Shown here piece after piece: positions 25,933 through 34,456 of a stretch of DNA of 64,000 nt. How positions within the stretch are numbered: the first letter of the stretch is position 1; each line of letters opens with the position of its first letter. The notes under the pieces were generated by a model, which saw only the letters and a list, made by a program, of their open reading frames with translations, was not told the origin of the DNA and searched no databases. Origin of the DNA: Mesorhizobium sp. M3A.F.Ca.ET.080.04.2.1 (GTDB lineage: Bacteria; Pseudomonadota; Alphaproteobacteria; Rhizobiales; Rhizobiaceae); assembly GCF_003952525.1 (NCBI RefSeq), contig NZ_CP034451.1, positions 1,426,001 through 1,490,000 of the forward strand, written 5' to 3'. Made by a program: the position numbers and the translations under genes.

Positions 25933-28038
25933 TCAAAGTGCCCGCAGCCAGACCTTGTTGTCGTGGAAGGCGGCGCCGCCGTAAGGCGCCGGCGCGTCGG
26001 CGCCGGTCAGCACGTTGATGCCCTCGCCGCGCTCATGCGCGCTGTTCGGCCAGATGCCTTCGGCCACCACCACGCCGCGCTTCACACCGTCGAAGAACCT
26101 TGCGTGAATCACCACCTCGCCGCGCCGGTTGCCGATCTCGACGCGGTCGCCATCGGCGATGCCAAGCGCGGCGGCGTCCTCGGGATGGAGCAGCAGTTCC
26201 GGCCGGCCCTCCTTCGCCTTCGACACCGGCGTCTCGGCAAAAGTCGAGTTGAGGAAATTGCGCGCCGGCGACGTCGTCAGCCGGAACGGATGCTCTTCGT
26301 CCGCAACTTCGATCAGCTCGACATGGTCGGGAAACTGGGGCAGCAGATCGACCGGCCCGAACAGGCCCATGCTTTTCGGCGGCCGGTTGGGCGACGACTG
26401 TCCGGTCCAGTTGGGGCGGAAGTGAAATTTCTTGTCGGCATGGCCGAAGCCGTTGATGAAATGCGCGTCGTCGAATTCAGGCTGCAGGTCGATCCACTTT
26501 TCTTCCCTCAGGCTATCGAAGCTGCCGAGCCCGCGCTTGCCGAGAATGATGTCGATATGCTGACGCTCGGTCAGGCCGAAGCCCGGCCTGTCGGAAACGC
26601 CCAGCCGTTCGGCGAGTTCCTCGATGACATAGTGGTTGGTGCGCGGTCCTTGCGGCGGCTCGATCAGCTTGGGGCCGAGCGTGATGTGCTGGTTGCCGCC
26701 GCCCTTGTAGAGGTCGTCATGCTCCAGAAACATCGTGGCCGGCAGCACGACATCGGCGAGCTTGGCCGTGTCGGTCATGAACTGCTCGTGCACGCAGGTG
26801 AACAGGTCCTCGCGCAGGAAGCCTTGCTTCACCAGCCGCTGCTCGGGCGCGACGTTGACCGGATTGGTGTTCTGGATGAGCAGGGCCGTCACCGGCGGCC
26901 CGCCATAGAGCGCGTCCTCGGCGCCGGTCAGGACCGGGCCGATGCGCGAATGGTCGAGATAGCGCACGTTCGGGTCGCGCATCGCGGTGCCTTCGAGCAG
27001 ATCCTGGTTCAGCTTGAAGATGCCGGAATTGGAATGAAAGGCGCCGCCTCCCTCATATTGCCATGCGCCGGTGACGGCGGCGATGGATGCGGCGGCATGC
27101 ATGTTGATCGAGCCGTTGCGCTGGCGCGAGAAACCGTAGCCGAGGCGGAAATAGGTCTTCCTGGTCGTGCCGACGAGATGGGCGAAGGCCTCGATCTCGG
27201 CGACGCTCAAGCCGGTGACGGCGGCGGCCCATTGCGGCGTACGATCTTTGAGGTGCGCTTCCAGCCCGCGCGGGTCGTCGGTGTATTTTTCGAGATAGGC
27301 GCGGTCGGCCAGCCCGTCGCGGAACAGCACGTGCATGACCGCGCAAGCGAGCGCGCCGTCGGTGCCGGGCCTGAGCAACAGGCCGAGATCGGCCTGCTTC
27401 ATGGTGGCGTTCTCATAGATGTCGATGACGACGATCTTGGCGCCGCGCTCTTTCCGCGCCCTGGTCGCATGGGTCATGACGTTGACCTGCGTGACCACCG
27501 CATTGGTGCCCCAGATCACCACGCAGTCGGACTTTGCCATCTCGCGCGGATCGGGGCCGCACAGCGCGCCCGCTCCCACCATCCAGCCGGTCCAGGCGAG
27601 ATTGGTGCAGATCGAGCCGAAGAAGCCCGAATATTTCTTGGCATGCCGCAGCCGCTGGATGCCGTCGCGCTGCACCAGCCCCATCGTGCCGGCGTAATAG
27701 TAGGGCCAGACGGTTTCCGAGCCGTATTTCGCCTCGGCGGCGATGAACTTCTCGGCGACGAGGTCGAGCGCCGCTTCCCAGCTCGCTTCCTTCCAGGCGC
27801 CCTCGCCTTTGCTTCCAGCGCGCACCAAGGGCTTCAGGAGCCGGTCCGGGTGGTGGACGCGGTCGGCATAGCGGGCGACCTTGGCGCAGACGACGCCCGC
27901 CGTGTAGCTGTTGGCCTTGGCGCCATGGACGCGGCCTATGCGCTTGTCGTCGAGCAGTTCGACCTCGAGCGCGCAGGTGGACGGACAGTCATGCGGACAG
28001 GCCGAATGGCCGATCCCGAGCTTGGCGTGCTGGTTCAT
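25933..28038 (-). CDS. Molybdopterin oxidoreductase, [4Fe-4S] type
   Basis: A 701-residue catalytic subunit of the DMSO reductase superfamily. The N-terminal cluster motif is Cys14-x3-Cys18-x3-Cys22..Cys51 (CPHDCPSTC, VVCAKV). Molybdopterin-binding segments include VVIWGTNAVVTQ, LRPGTDGALACAVMH and the C-terminal LLLHPEDAAALGIADGDRVEI cap domain. There is no Tat signal, so it is cytoplasmic. Length and motifs fit the formate-dehydrogenase/assimilatory-reductase-like group with no partner subunit nearby. Substrate unknown. moaD and moaE for its cofactor lie at 44.6-45.4 kb. Confidence 0.88.
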   Translation of the reverse strand: MNQHAKLGIGHSACPHDCPSTCALEVELLDDKRIGRVHGAKANSYTAGVVCAKVARYADRVHHPDRLLKPLVRAGSKGEGAWKEASWEAALDLVAEKFIAAEAKYGSETVWPYYYAGTMGLVQRDGIQRLRHAKKYSGFFGSICTNLAWTGWMVGAGALCGPDPREMAKSDCVVIWGTNAVVTQVNVMTHATRARKERGAKIVVIDIYENATMKQADLGLLLRPGTDGALACAVMHVLFRDGLADRAYLEKYTDDPRGLEAHLKDRTPQWAAAVTGLSVAEIEAFAHLVGTTRKTYFRLGYGFSRQRNGSINMHAAASIAAVTGAWQYEGGGAFHSNSGIFKLNQDLLEGTAMRDPNVRYLDHSRIGPVLTGAEDALYGGPPVTALLIQNTNPVNVAPEQRLVKQGFLREDLFTCVHEQFMTDTAKLADVVLPATMFLEHDDLYKGGGNQHITLGPKLIEPPQGPRTNHYVIEELAERLGVSDRPGFGLTERQHIDIILGKRGLGSFDSLREEKWIDLQPEFDDAHFINGFGHADKKFHFRPNWTGQSSPNRPPKSMGLFGPVDLLPQFPDHVELIEVADEEHPFRLTTSPARNFLNSTFAETPVSKAKEGRPELLLHPEDAAALGIADGDRVEIGNRRGEVVIHARFFDGVKRGVVVAEGIWPNSAHERGEGINVLTGADAPAPYGGAAFHDNKVWLRAL

Positions 28039-28092
28039 GCGGGAGTTTGTAGCGGGTTTTGCGGGTGGCGTGTAGAGCCAGATGACTGGCTA

Positions 28093-28247
28093 ATCTCCCC
28101 CCTCGTGGGGGAGATGGCCGGCAGGCCAGAGGGGGTCGTCTCGCGTAAAGAGCCGACGTCCTCTTTCGTCACACCAGGCGTCGGCGCTCTACGCGCGGCT
28201 ACCCCCTCTGTCGCCTTTGGCGACATCTCCCCCTCAAGGGGGAAGAT
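28093..28247. repeat. Composite palindromic repeat, full copy
   Basis: About 155 bases: left hairpin ATCTCCCCCCTCGTGGGGGAGAT with GGCCGGCAGGCCAGAGGGGG, a variable middle (about 65 bases), then ACCCCCTCTGTCGCCTTTGG, GCGACA and a right hairpin ATCTCCCCCTCAAGGGGGA. The outer GAGGGGG / CCCCCTC pair closes a larger fold. It lies between the ends/starts of the molybdoenzyme and the ABC-F gene. Confidence 0.88.
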
Positions 28248-28253
28248 CACGCG

Positions 28254-30131
28254 CTACTCCGCGATCCCTTCCTCATACTCCGCCGACATCGTCAGCCACT
28301 TGTCCTCGTTCTGCGCCAACGTTTGCGCCAGTTGCGAGCGCTCCTTGGCCAGCCGCGTGGCGGTCGAGGGATCCTTCTCATAGACGGCCGGATTGGCGAG
28401 TTCGTCCTCGATGAGGTCGATGCGTTTGCGGATGCGGTCCATCAGCGCCTCGGTGGCGCGGATTTCCTTGGCCAGCGGCTCCAGCGCAGCGCGGCGCTGG
28501 GCCGCCTCGCGGCGGCGGTCGGCCTTGGATGTCTTGTCCGCTTCCTTCTGCTCGCGGCGATTGGAGGAAACGCCGGTGACCAACGTCTTGTAATCCTCGA
28601 GGTCGCCGTCATAAGGGTTGACCGCCCCGTCCTTGACCAGCCACAGCCGGTCGGCCGTCGCCTCGAGCAGATGCAGGTCGTGCGAGATCAGGATCACCGC
28701 GCCCGGAAAATCGTTCAGCGCATGGATCAGCGATTCACGGCTGTCGATGTCGAGATGGTTGGTCGGCTCGTCGAGGATGAAGAGGTTCGGACCTTCGAAC
28801 GCGGAGAGCCCCATCAACAGACGCGCCTTCTCGCCGCCGGACAGATCCTTCGCGGCGGTGTTCATCTTCTCGGTCGACAGCCCGAACTGGGCGACGCGGG
28901 CGCGCACCTTGGCTTCCGGCGCATCCGGCATCAGCCGGCGCACATGCTCATAGGCGCTCTCCTCGGGGCGCAAATCGTCGAGCTGATGCTGAGCGAAGAT
29001 CGCCACCTTCAGGCCCGGCGCGATCGTCATGCTGCCGGTCTCGCCCTTGAGGCGCCCGGCGAGCAGCTTGGCGAAGGTCGACTTGCCGTTGCCGTTGGCA
29101 CCGAGCAACGCGATGCGGTCGTCGGCATCGATGCGCAGCGTCATCTTCTTCAGCACCGGCTTGCCCTCGGTATAGCCGACATTGACGCCGTTGAGCGCCA
29201 CGATCGGCGAGGCCACCGTCTTCACCGGCTCGGGGAAGGAGAACGGCCGCACGGTGTCGTTCACCACCGCGGCGATCGGCTTCAGCTTTTCCAGCGCCTT
29301 CAGCCGCGACTGCGCCTGCCTGGCCTTCGAGGCCTTGGCGCGAAACCGCTCGACGAAGGATTCCATGTGCTTGCGCTGCGCCTCCTGCTTGGCGCGGCTC
29401 TTTTCCTGCAGCTCGCGCTGCTCGGTCAGCTGGCGCTCGAACTGGTCATAGCCGCCGCGCCAGAAGCTGAGCTTCTTCTGGTCGAGATGGACGATCGAGT
29501 TGACGGCGCGGTTGAGCAGATCGCGGTCATGCGAAATCAGCAACACGGTGTGCGGATATTTGGAAACGTAGTTCTCCAGCCACAGCGTGCCTTCGAGATC
29601 GAGATAGTTGGTCGGCTCGTCGAGCAGCAGAAGATCGGGCTCGGAGAAGAGCACGGCGGCGAGCGCCACGCGCATGCGCCAGCCGCCCGAGAAGGACGAG
29701 GCCGGTCGCTTCTGCGCGGCCTCGTCGAAACCGAGCCCGGCAAGGATCGTGGCGGCGCGGGACTCGGCCGAGTGCGCGTCGATGTCGGCGAGCCGCGTAT
29801 GGATCTCGGCGATGCGGTGCGGATCGGTGGCGGTCTTTTCCTCTTCGATCAGCGCCTGGCGCTCGACATCGGCCTTGAGCACGATCTCGATCAGCGGCTC
29901 CTCGGTGCCGGGCGCCTCCTGCGCCACCTGGCCGATGCGGGTGTTCTTCGGCAGGCTGATCGAACCGGTTTCGGACGGAAAATCGCCGGTGATCGCCTTG
30001 AACAGCGTCGTCTTGCCGGTACCGTTGCGGCCGACGAGACCGGCCTTGGTGCCGGCAGGCAAGGTCAGCGTGGCATGGTCGAGAAGCAGGCGCCCCGCCA
30101 TGCGCAGCGAGAGATCGTTGATGATGAGCAT
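28254..30131 (-). CDS. ABC-F family ATPase (Uup/YheS-like)
   Basis: A 625-residue soluble protein with two ABC cassettes and no membrane segments. Cassette 1: Walker A GLVGRNGTGKTT, signature FSGGWRMRVALA, Walker B LLLLDEPTNYLD. Cassette 2: GANGNGKST, LSGGEKARLLMG, LFILDEPTNHLD. The linker (LTEQRELQEKSRAKQEAQRK) and the C-terminal coiled coil from about 535 are typical of ABC-F. The ATG at 30131 (MLIINDLSLRM) fits the family. ABC-F proteins act on ribosomes; the exact subtype is uncertain. Confidence 0.92.
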   Translation of the reverse strand: MLIINDLSLRMAGRLLLDHATLTLPAGTKAGLVGRNGTGKTTLFKAITGDFPSETGSISLPKNTRIGQVAQEAPGTEEPLIEIVLKADVERQALIEEEKTATDPHRIAEIHTRLADIDAHSAESRAATILAGLGFDEAAQKRPASSFSGGWRMRVALAAVLFSEPDLLLLDEPTNYLDLEGTLWLENYVSKYPHTVLLISHDRDLLNRAVNSIVHLDQKKLSFWRGGYDQFERQLTEQRELQEKSRAKQEAQRKHMESFVERFRAKASKARQAQSRLKALEKLKPIAAVVNDTVRPFSFPEPVKTVASPIVALNGVNVGYTEGKPVLKKMTLRIDADDRIALLGANGNGKSTFAKLLAGRLKGETGSMTIAPGLKVAIFAQHQLDDLRPEESAYEHVRRLMPDAPEAKVRARVAQFGLSTEKMNTAAKDLSGGEKARLLMGLSAFEGPNLFILDEPTNHLDIDSRESLIHALNDFPGAVILISHDLHLLEATADRLWLVKDGAVNPYDGDLEDYKTLVTGVSSNRREQKEADKTSKADRRREAAQRRAALEPLAKEIRATEALMDRIRKRIDLIEDELANPAVYEKDPSTATRLAKERSQLAQTLAQNEDKWLTMSAEYEEGIAE

Positions 30132-30342
30132 GGCCGGGCTTTTGCACTGGACGTCAGCGCTTCGCAAGAGCCAGCGCGCCGGCAAGACCGCTCCTCACCG
30201 GCCACCGGTGAGGCCGACATCCCGCCAGGCTGCCGGGATCGACGGGGACGGCCGGCCACACACCAACGCTGGGCGGCAAGCGCGAGCTTGTCACCCGGGG
30301 AGTGCAGCCGGCAACCCCACCAGCCAGGTGGGGTCGATATGC

Positions 30343-30789
30343 TTAGGCTTTGCCCTTGCGCTTGCCCTTGCCGGCATCGGCCGGCTTACGGCCGAGGCCG
30401 GAGGACTTGGCCAATGCCGAGCGGGTGGCCGAGTAGCTGGGCGCCACCATCGGATAGTCGGGCGCAAGGCCCCATTTGGCCCGGTATTCGTCCGGCGTCA
30501 GGCCGTGGTCGGTCGACAGATGCCGCTTCAGCGACTTGAACTTCTTGCCATCCTCGAGGCACACGATGTAGTCAGGAAAGACCGAACGCTTCGGATTGAC
30601 GGCCGGCGTCAGCGGCGCGCTTTCCTTGACGGCGGCGGCGCCGGCGAGCTTGCGCACCGACGCGCTGACGCTGGCAATCAGATCAGGCAGGCCGGAAGCC
30701 GGAAGTGGATTGTTGCCGACATAAGCCGACACAATGTCGGCGGTCAGCTCGATTGCGGTCTTGTCGTCGAGATTTGACAATTTTTTCAC
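30343..30789 (-). CDS. MucR/Ros family zinc-finger regulator
   Basis: A 148-residue MucR/Ros regulator. The finger reads CLEDGKKFKSLKRHLSTDH (residues 77-95), giving candidate ligands Cys77, Asp80, His90 and His95; Asp in the second position and one extra residue between the two His differ from Agrobacterium Ros. After it comes the family block GLTPDEYRAKWGLAPDYPMVAPSY. The tail is Lys/Gly rich. MucR proteins bind AT-rich promoters and control exopolysaccharide and symbiosis genes; a polysaccharide cluster begins at 60 kb but linkage is not shown. Confidence 0.9.
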   Translation of the reverse strand: MKKLSNLDDKTAIELTADIVSAYVGNNPLPASGLPDLIASVSASVRKLAGAAAVKESAPLTPAVNPKRSVFPDYIVCLEDGKKFKSLKRHLSTDHGLTPDEYRAKWGLAPDYPMVAPSYSATRSALAKSSGLGRKPADAGKGKRKGKA

Positions 30790-31174
30790 CCTCTGCTGGC
30801 TCTGAAGTCGCCAGCTGTTCTTGGAGACTTTTCTTTAGGTATCGAATCGGACAAGCCCCCCAACGGGCCCTCCTGTGCCAGTAAAGCACACGACTCAATA
30901 CCGCTAAATGTTTCCACCGAAGGTGGCTATCGCGCAAGTTAGGATTTCTAATAGCCCAAAGCGGTGCGTTACATCGCGCCAAGCCCCTGTTGGCTGACCA
31001 GATGGCGCTTTCAGCACTTCGATTGATGTATAATCCTTTATAGGTTCGAAGTTTGGCAGTTACCGCCATTTCGAGCAGCTGGAGTTTTTGCGGCCAGCCC
31101 CGACCGCCCGGCGTTGTGGGAGTGCGGCCGAAAGCCCAGCGCAATCAGAGCAGATCGCAGACCGCTCCACACGC
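30790..31174. other. Long leader/promoter region of the MucR gene
   Basis: 385 bases without a gene. It is AT-richer than neighbours, especially 31025-31055 (GATGTATAATCCTTTATAGG), as expected for a MucR-family autoregulated promoter. No clear operator can be defined by eye. Confidence 0.45.
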
Positions 31175-31387
31175 TCATTTCGTCGTGGCGGCCTGGCGCC
31201 GGAATTCCGGCCGCTCGCTGTCGGACAGAATCTCAAGGACGCGCTTCCAGCGCGCGCAGCGGCCGAAATCCCTTTGCTCGATCGCTCCTTCGGCTTTCAT
31301 GGCGGCATAGAGCGGCGCTTCGACGCCGAATTCCCTGACCAGCCAATGCGCCTCCTGTCTGGCGCGCCGTTCCTCCTCGTCAAGCAT
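31175..31387 (-). CDS. Small hypothetical protein (70 aa)
   Basis: MLDEEERRARQEAHWLVREF opens a charged helical protein, then MKAEGAIEQRDFGRCARWKRVLEIL. The ATG at 31387 overlaps the stop of the DMT transporter (ATGCTTGA), suggesting translational coupling; earlier in-frame ATGs lie inside that gene. Not recognised, but composition and coupling support it. Confidence 0.55.
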   Translation of the reverse strand: MLDEEERRARQEAHWLVREFGVEAPLYAAMKAEGAIEQRDFGRCARWKRVLEILSDSERPEFRRQAATTK

Positions 31388-32549
31388 GATCTTCGGCATG
31401 ATCTTTAACATGGTCCCTGGCATGATCCTCAGTCTCCGAACCTTCGATGCCGACTGCGATGCAGCTGCCGATGACCAGGACGGCGCCAGCGACGGCCGTC
31501 AACGACAGGCTTTCGCCCGACAGCGCCAAAAGCAAGGTGGACGCGATCGGCGTCAGATAGGCGACGATCGCAAGCCTGCCGCCCTGGGCGAGCCGCGCCG
31601 CGCGCGACCAGAAATAATAGCCCAGCCCCATCGGCCCGGCGCCGAGATAGAGGCCAAGCGCGAGATCCGCAGCGGCCGGGCGGGCCATCCCGTCATGAAG
31701 GCACCACAGAAAGGTCAGCACCACGCCGATGAGCGCCGAGGGCAGCAGCAGGCGATCCGGCGGCAGGGCAACACGCCCGACGGTGATCGAATAGAAGGCC
31801 ATGCACAGCGCCGAACCGAGGGCGGCGAGATAGCCGCCCAGGCTGCCCGCGAACAAGGCCTGCGCGCGCCCGCCCGAAATCACCAGCGCGACGCCGACGA
31901 AGCCGACCGCCGCGGTCAGACCAAGCAGCATCGGCCGCCTGGGACGTCCGAGCACGATGATGGCTGCGGCGACCATCAGCGGCCAAGTATAGGCGACGAG
32001 ATTGGCCTCGATGACCGGCATCGAGGCGAAGGCGATGTATTGCAGCACCATGGTGCCGACGAGGCCGATGAAGCCGACGGCGTATGCGGCCAGGCTCCGC
32101 GCAGGCTTGCCCTTCCCCCCTCGTGGGAGAAGGTGTCGCCGAAGATGACGGATCAGGGGTGCTCCAGCTTGGTGGCGACCGCGCTCCGGCCACCATCCCT
32201 CATCCGTCTCGGCGCGCCGCGCCGGTCCACTGCCCGGGGGCGAGCCACGGCTCTCGCCCCGCCCTTCGGACCCCGCAAGGGGAGACGGAGAGGTGCGCAC
32301 CAGCCTGATCATCACAAAGACCAGGCTGGCGCCGCAGAACTGCAGGAACTGCACCAGCGACACCGGATGGCTGGCCAGCAGCGTCTTGCCGACAAGGGCG
32401 TTGGTGGCCCACAGCGCCACGGCGCCGAGAGCGAAGGCCAGCGCCGCCATCGGGGCGGCGGCGCCGCTGCGGATTTCTCGCCCTCGAGCCATGCCCGGCT
32501 GCGCGCTCAGCGACGGCTGCCGTCCGGCCGGCTCGGGACTCGCTACCAT
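31380..32549 (-). CDS. DMT-family (EamA) transporter with in-frame repeat insert
   Basis: A 389-residue drug/metabolite transporter, against about 290-300 for normal EamA proteins. TM1-2 (MAALAFALGAVALWATNALV; PVSLVQFLQFCGASLVFVMI) are followed by about 64 residues (86-149) rich in Arg, Gly and Pro that are encoded by a palindromic repeat at 32103-32294, then TM3 (SLAAYAVGFIGLVGTMVLQY) and seven more membrane segments. The reading frame is kept. The C-terminus has a DHA-RDH-VKDH-AEDHA repeat. AAGGGAAAC precedes the ATG at 32549, which lies 7 bases inside the upstream gene. Substrate unknown; function may be altered by the insert. Confidence 0.85.
   Translation of the reverse strand: MVASPEPAGRQPSLSAQPGMARGREIRSGAAAPMAALAFALGAVALWATNALVGKTLLASHPVSLVQFLQFCGASLVFVMIRLVRTSPSPLAGSEGRGESRGSPPGSGPARRAETDEGWWPERGRHQAGAPLIRHLRRHLLPRGGKGKPARSLAAYAVGFIGLVGTMVLQYIAFASMPVIEANLVAYTWPLMVAAAIIVLGRPRRPMLLGLTAAVGFVGVALVISGGRAQALFAGSLGGYLAALGSALCMAFYSITVGRVALPPDRLLLPSALIGVVLTFLWCLHDGMARPAAADLALGLYLGAGPMGLGYYFWSRAARLAQGGRLAIVAYLTPIASTLLLALSGESLSLTAVAGAVLVIGSCIAVGIEGSETEDHARDHVKDHAEDHA
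32103..32294. repeat. Palindromic repeat inserted inside the DMT gene
   Basis: About 190 bases bounded by hairpins CCTTCCCCCCTCGTGGGAGAAGG (left) and CCCCGCAAGGGG..CGGAGAGG (right), with GTGTCGCCGAAGATGACGGA and a Gly/Ala/Arg-coding GC-rich middle. The ends and the TGTCGCCGAAG block are shared with the intergenic repeats of the window, so it is a related family member. The length is a multiple of three and no stop falls in the transporter frame. Confidence 0.82.
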
Positions 32550-33376
32550 GTTTCCCTTGCCCCGCCGGCGACCGTCTCGGCGACCGGTTGTGGCATGGGG
32601 TGTTCTTCGGCATGGCGGCGATAGGCCGGAAGCTGGTTGTTCCAGACATCCTCGGCCAGCTCGTTCACCCAGGCACGGTCCTGGTCGTTGTCGGCGGCGA
32701 GGTAGAACATGCGGTTGTCGTCGACATAGGGCTTGGACACCGAGCGCTGGTTGAGCACCAGGGTGACGCGTTCGCCGAGCTGGATGGGAGCGGCGCGGTG
32801 CAGCACGCCGAGGAACTGGCCCAGCGTGGCATAATTGATCTTGTGGTCGATGCGCATGATCTTGTTGCGCGGCAGGTCGCGACCGCTTTCGAGGAGGGCA
32901 CGGCCGGTCTCGGAGTCGTCGCAATAGATCTCGAGATGGCCGCCGATCAGCGGATCGGTCATCGACAGCGGAATGAGCTCCGTCACCGGAACGCCATCGC
33001 AATGCCAATCGACGGCGCCGTCCCTGGGGCTCATGAAGGTGACGGTCGAGCCGACGATCGACAGCGGATAGGGTTCGAGCCTGGTGCCCATCATGTCCGA
33101 GAGCCGCTCCAGGCGCAGCTTGTCGTTGAGAAGCTCCTTGATCTCCGGGATGTAACGGTCGGCGCCGGTGATGAAGGTAAGATCGAGATGCTTGTGCACC
33201 GCGTGCTTGTCCTTGAGCTTGCGCGCCGCCTCCTCGATCGCGGTAAGCAGATCCGGGTCGTAGCCGTGGCGATACTGGGCGACCCCGAAGCCCGACACTT
33301 TCCAAGCCGTCTCATGGCCAATGATGGCCTCGCGGCTCATCGCGCAGCGCAGTTCGGGGATTGTATGGGCGTTCAT
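32543..33376 (-). CDS. 2OG-Fe(II) oxygenase-like protein
   Basis: A 277-residue protein with a plausible facial triad: His125-x-Asp127 in DWHCDGVP, distal His193 (VLHRAAPIQLGE) and Arg203 (GERVTLVLNQ) for 2-oxoglutarate. No membrane segment or signal. GGAGAAG lies before the ATG at 33376. The gene overlaps the DMT transporter by 7 bases and is divergent from a LysR regulator, so the three probably act together, perhaps on a small amine or amino acid that is oxidised and exported. Specific substrate cannot be named. Confidence 0.65.
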   Translation of the reverse strand: MNAHTIPELRCAMSREAIIGHETAWKVSGFGVAQYRHGYDPDLLTAIEEAARKLKDKHAVHKHLDLTFITGADRYIPEIKELLNDKLRLERLSDMMGTRLEPYPLSIVGSTVTFMSPRDGAVDWHCDGVPVTELIPLSMTDPLIGGHLEIYCDDSETGRALLESGRDLPRNKIMRIDHKINYATLGQFLGVLHRAAPIQLGERVTLVLNQRSVSKPYVDDNRMFYLAADNDQDRAWVNELAEDVWNNQLPAYRRHAEEHPMPQPVAETVAGGARETW

Positions 33377-33441
33377 TCTACTTCTCCAAGCTGGGGGCAA
33401 CACTTGGTAAACAGTCAATTAATTCCCCTACCCCTGTAAAT

Positions 33442-33465
33442 TTAGGAATGCTGGTGCTAGCCTAA
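33442..33465. promoter_or_regulatory. Candidate LysR operator in the divergent promoter
   Basis: TTAGG, 14 bases, CCTAA form an inverted repeat between the oxygenase and LysR genes, 23 bases before the LysR start; CTTAAG lies at 33472-33477. Position and spacing suit a LysR activation site. Confidence 0.4.
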
Positions 33466-33487
33466 GCCCAGCTTAAGGTCCAAACCG

Positions 33488-34456
33488 GTGCGTCTGCTCA
33501 GTCAGGTCAACCTGAATTCACTGAAAATCGTGGAGAGTGCCGCACGGCATAAAAACTTCACGCGCGCAGGCGAAGAGCAGTTCATCACCGCTTCGGCAGT
33601 CAGCCAGCGGGTGAAGAGCCTGGAGGACCAGCTCCGCTTCAAGATTTTCCAGCGCGGCGGCAATGCGGTGTCGCTGACGCCGGAGGGCGAGGCCTATGTG
33701 GCGCAGGTACGCGAGGCTCTAGAGCGCATCGTGGCCGCCAATATGGAGGCCACCGGCCAGTCCCAGGCTCATGTTCTGAAGATCTGCGTGCTGCCGACCT
33801 TTGCCGCGCGCTGGCTGTTTCCACGGCTCTCCGCCTTCCAGCGGCAGTATCCCGAGATCGAGATGCGGGTCTCGACATCCTATGCCACGCATGAATTCGC
33901 GACCTCGGAATACGATCTGGAGATCCGGTATGGCGACGGCAGTTTCCCGGGCCTCAGTTCCGAGCTTCTGTTCCGGGAGGACCTGACCCCGGTGTGCAGC
34001 CGCAAGCTGTTCCACGAGGTGCTGGGCAACAAGCCGCTGTCGAGGGTGACGCCCGACGATTTGAGGCACTTCACCCTGCTCCACTCCGAGACCTGCACCC
34101 AGAACTGGCAGTCGTGGCTGCGCTTCGCCGGCGCGAGCTTCGTGCTCGGCGAGGCGAAGAGCATCTATTTCGATTCCTGCATGATGTCCTATGAAGCGGC
34201 CAACGCCGGGATGGGCTTTGCGGTCGCCAACCGCGCCTACATGGCAAGCGACATCCGCGCCGAGCGGCTGGTGGCGCCGTTCGCGGTGCACCATCCCAAC
34301 AGCGCCGGCTGGTATTTCGTCTGCCCTGGCAAGGCGATTGGCGCCCGCAAGGTGAGCTTGTTCAAGCAGTGGATCATGGCCGAAGCGGCGCTGACGCAGC
34401 GCCAATTGGACGTCGAGATCACGAACCTGCCCGTAAGACGGGCAGCGATGGCGTAA
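33488..34456 (+). CDS. LysR-family regulator, GcvA-like
   Basis: A 322-residue LysR regulator starting with GTG at 33488. HTH: LNSLKIVESAARHKNFTRAGEEQFITASAVSQRVKSLEDQL (residues about 9-49; note KNFTRAGEEQFITASAVSQRV). Effector domain from about 95 with LPTFAARWLFPRLSAFQRQYP, typical of the GcvA/AmpR-like group. It is divergent from the oxygenase-DMT pair with 111 bases between, the standard layout for a LysR activator of that unit. Confidence 0.92.
   Translation: MRLLSQVNLNSLKIVESAARHKNFTRAGEEQFITASAVSQRVKSLEDQLRFKIFQRGGNAVSLTPEGEAYVAQVREALERIVAANMEATGQSQAHVLKICVLPTFAARWLFPRLSAFQRQYPEIEMRVSTSYATHEFATSEYDLEIRYGDGSFPGLSSELLFREDLTPVCSRKLFHEVLGNKPLSRVTPDDLRHFTLLHSETCTQNWQSWLRFAGASFVLGEAKSIYFDSCMMSYEAANAGMGFAVANRAYMASDIRAERLVAPFAVHHPNSAGWYFVCPGKAIGARKVSLFKQWIMAEAALTQRQLDVEITNLPVRRAAMA

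Noticed and set aside
25846..28383. Open frame of 845 codons on the plus strand across the molybdoenzyme
   Set aside because: Exact antisense of a recognised gene; lacks domains and a ribosome site. Long reverse frames are common in GC-rich genes.
28323..30539. Open frame of 738 codons on the plus strand across the ABC-F gene
   Set aside because: Antisense shadow; low-complexity Arg/Gly/Leu composition.
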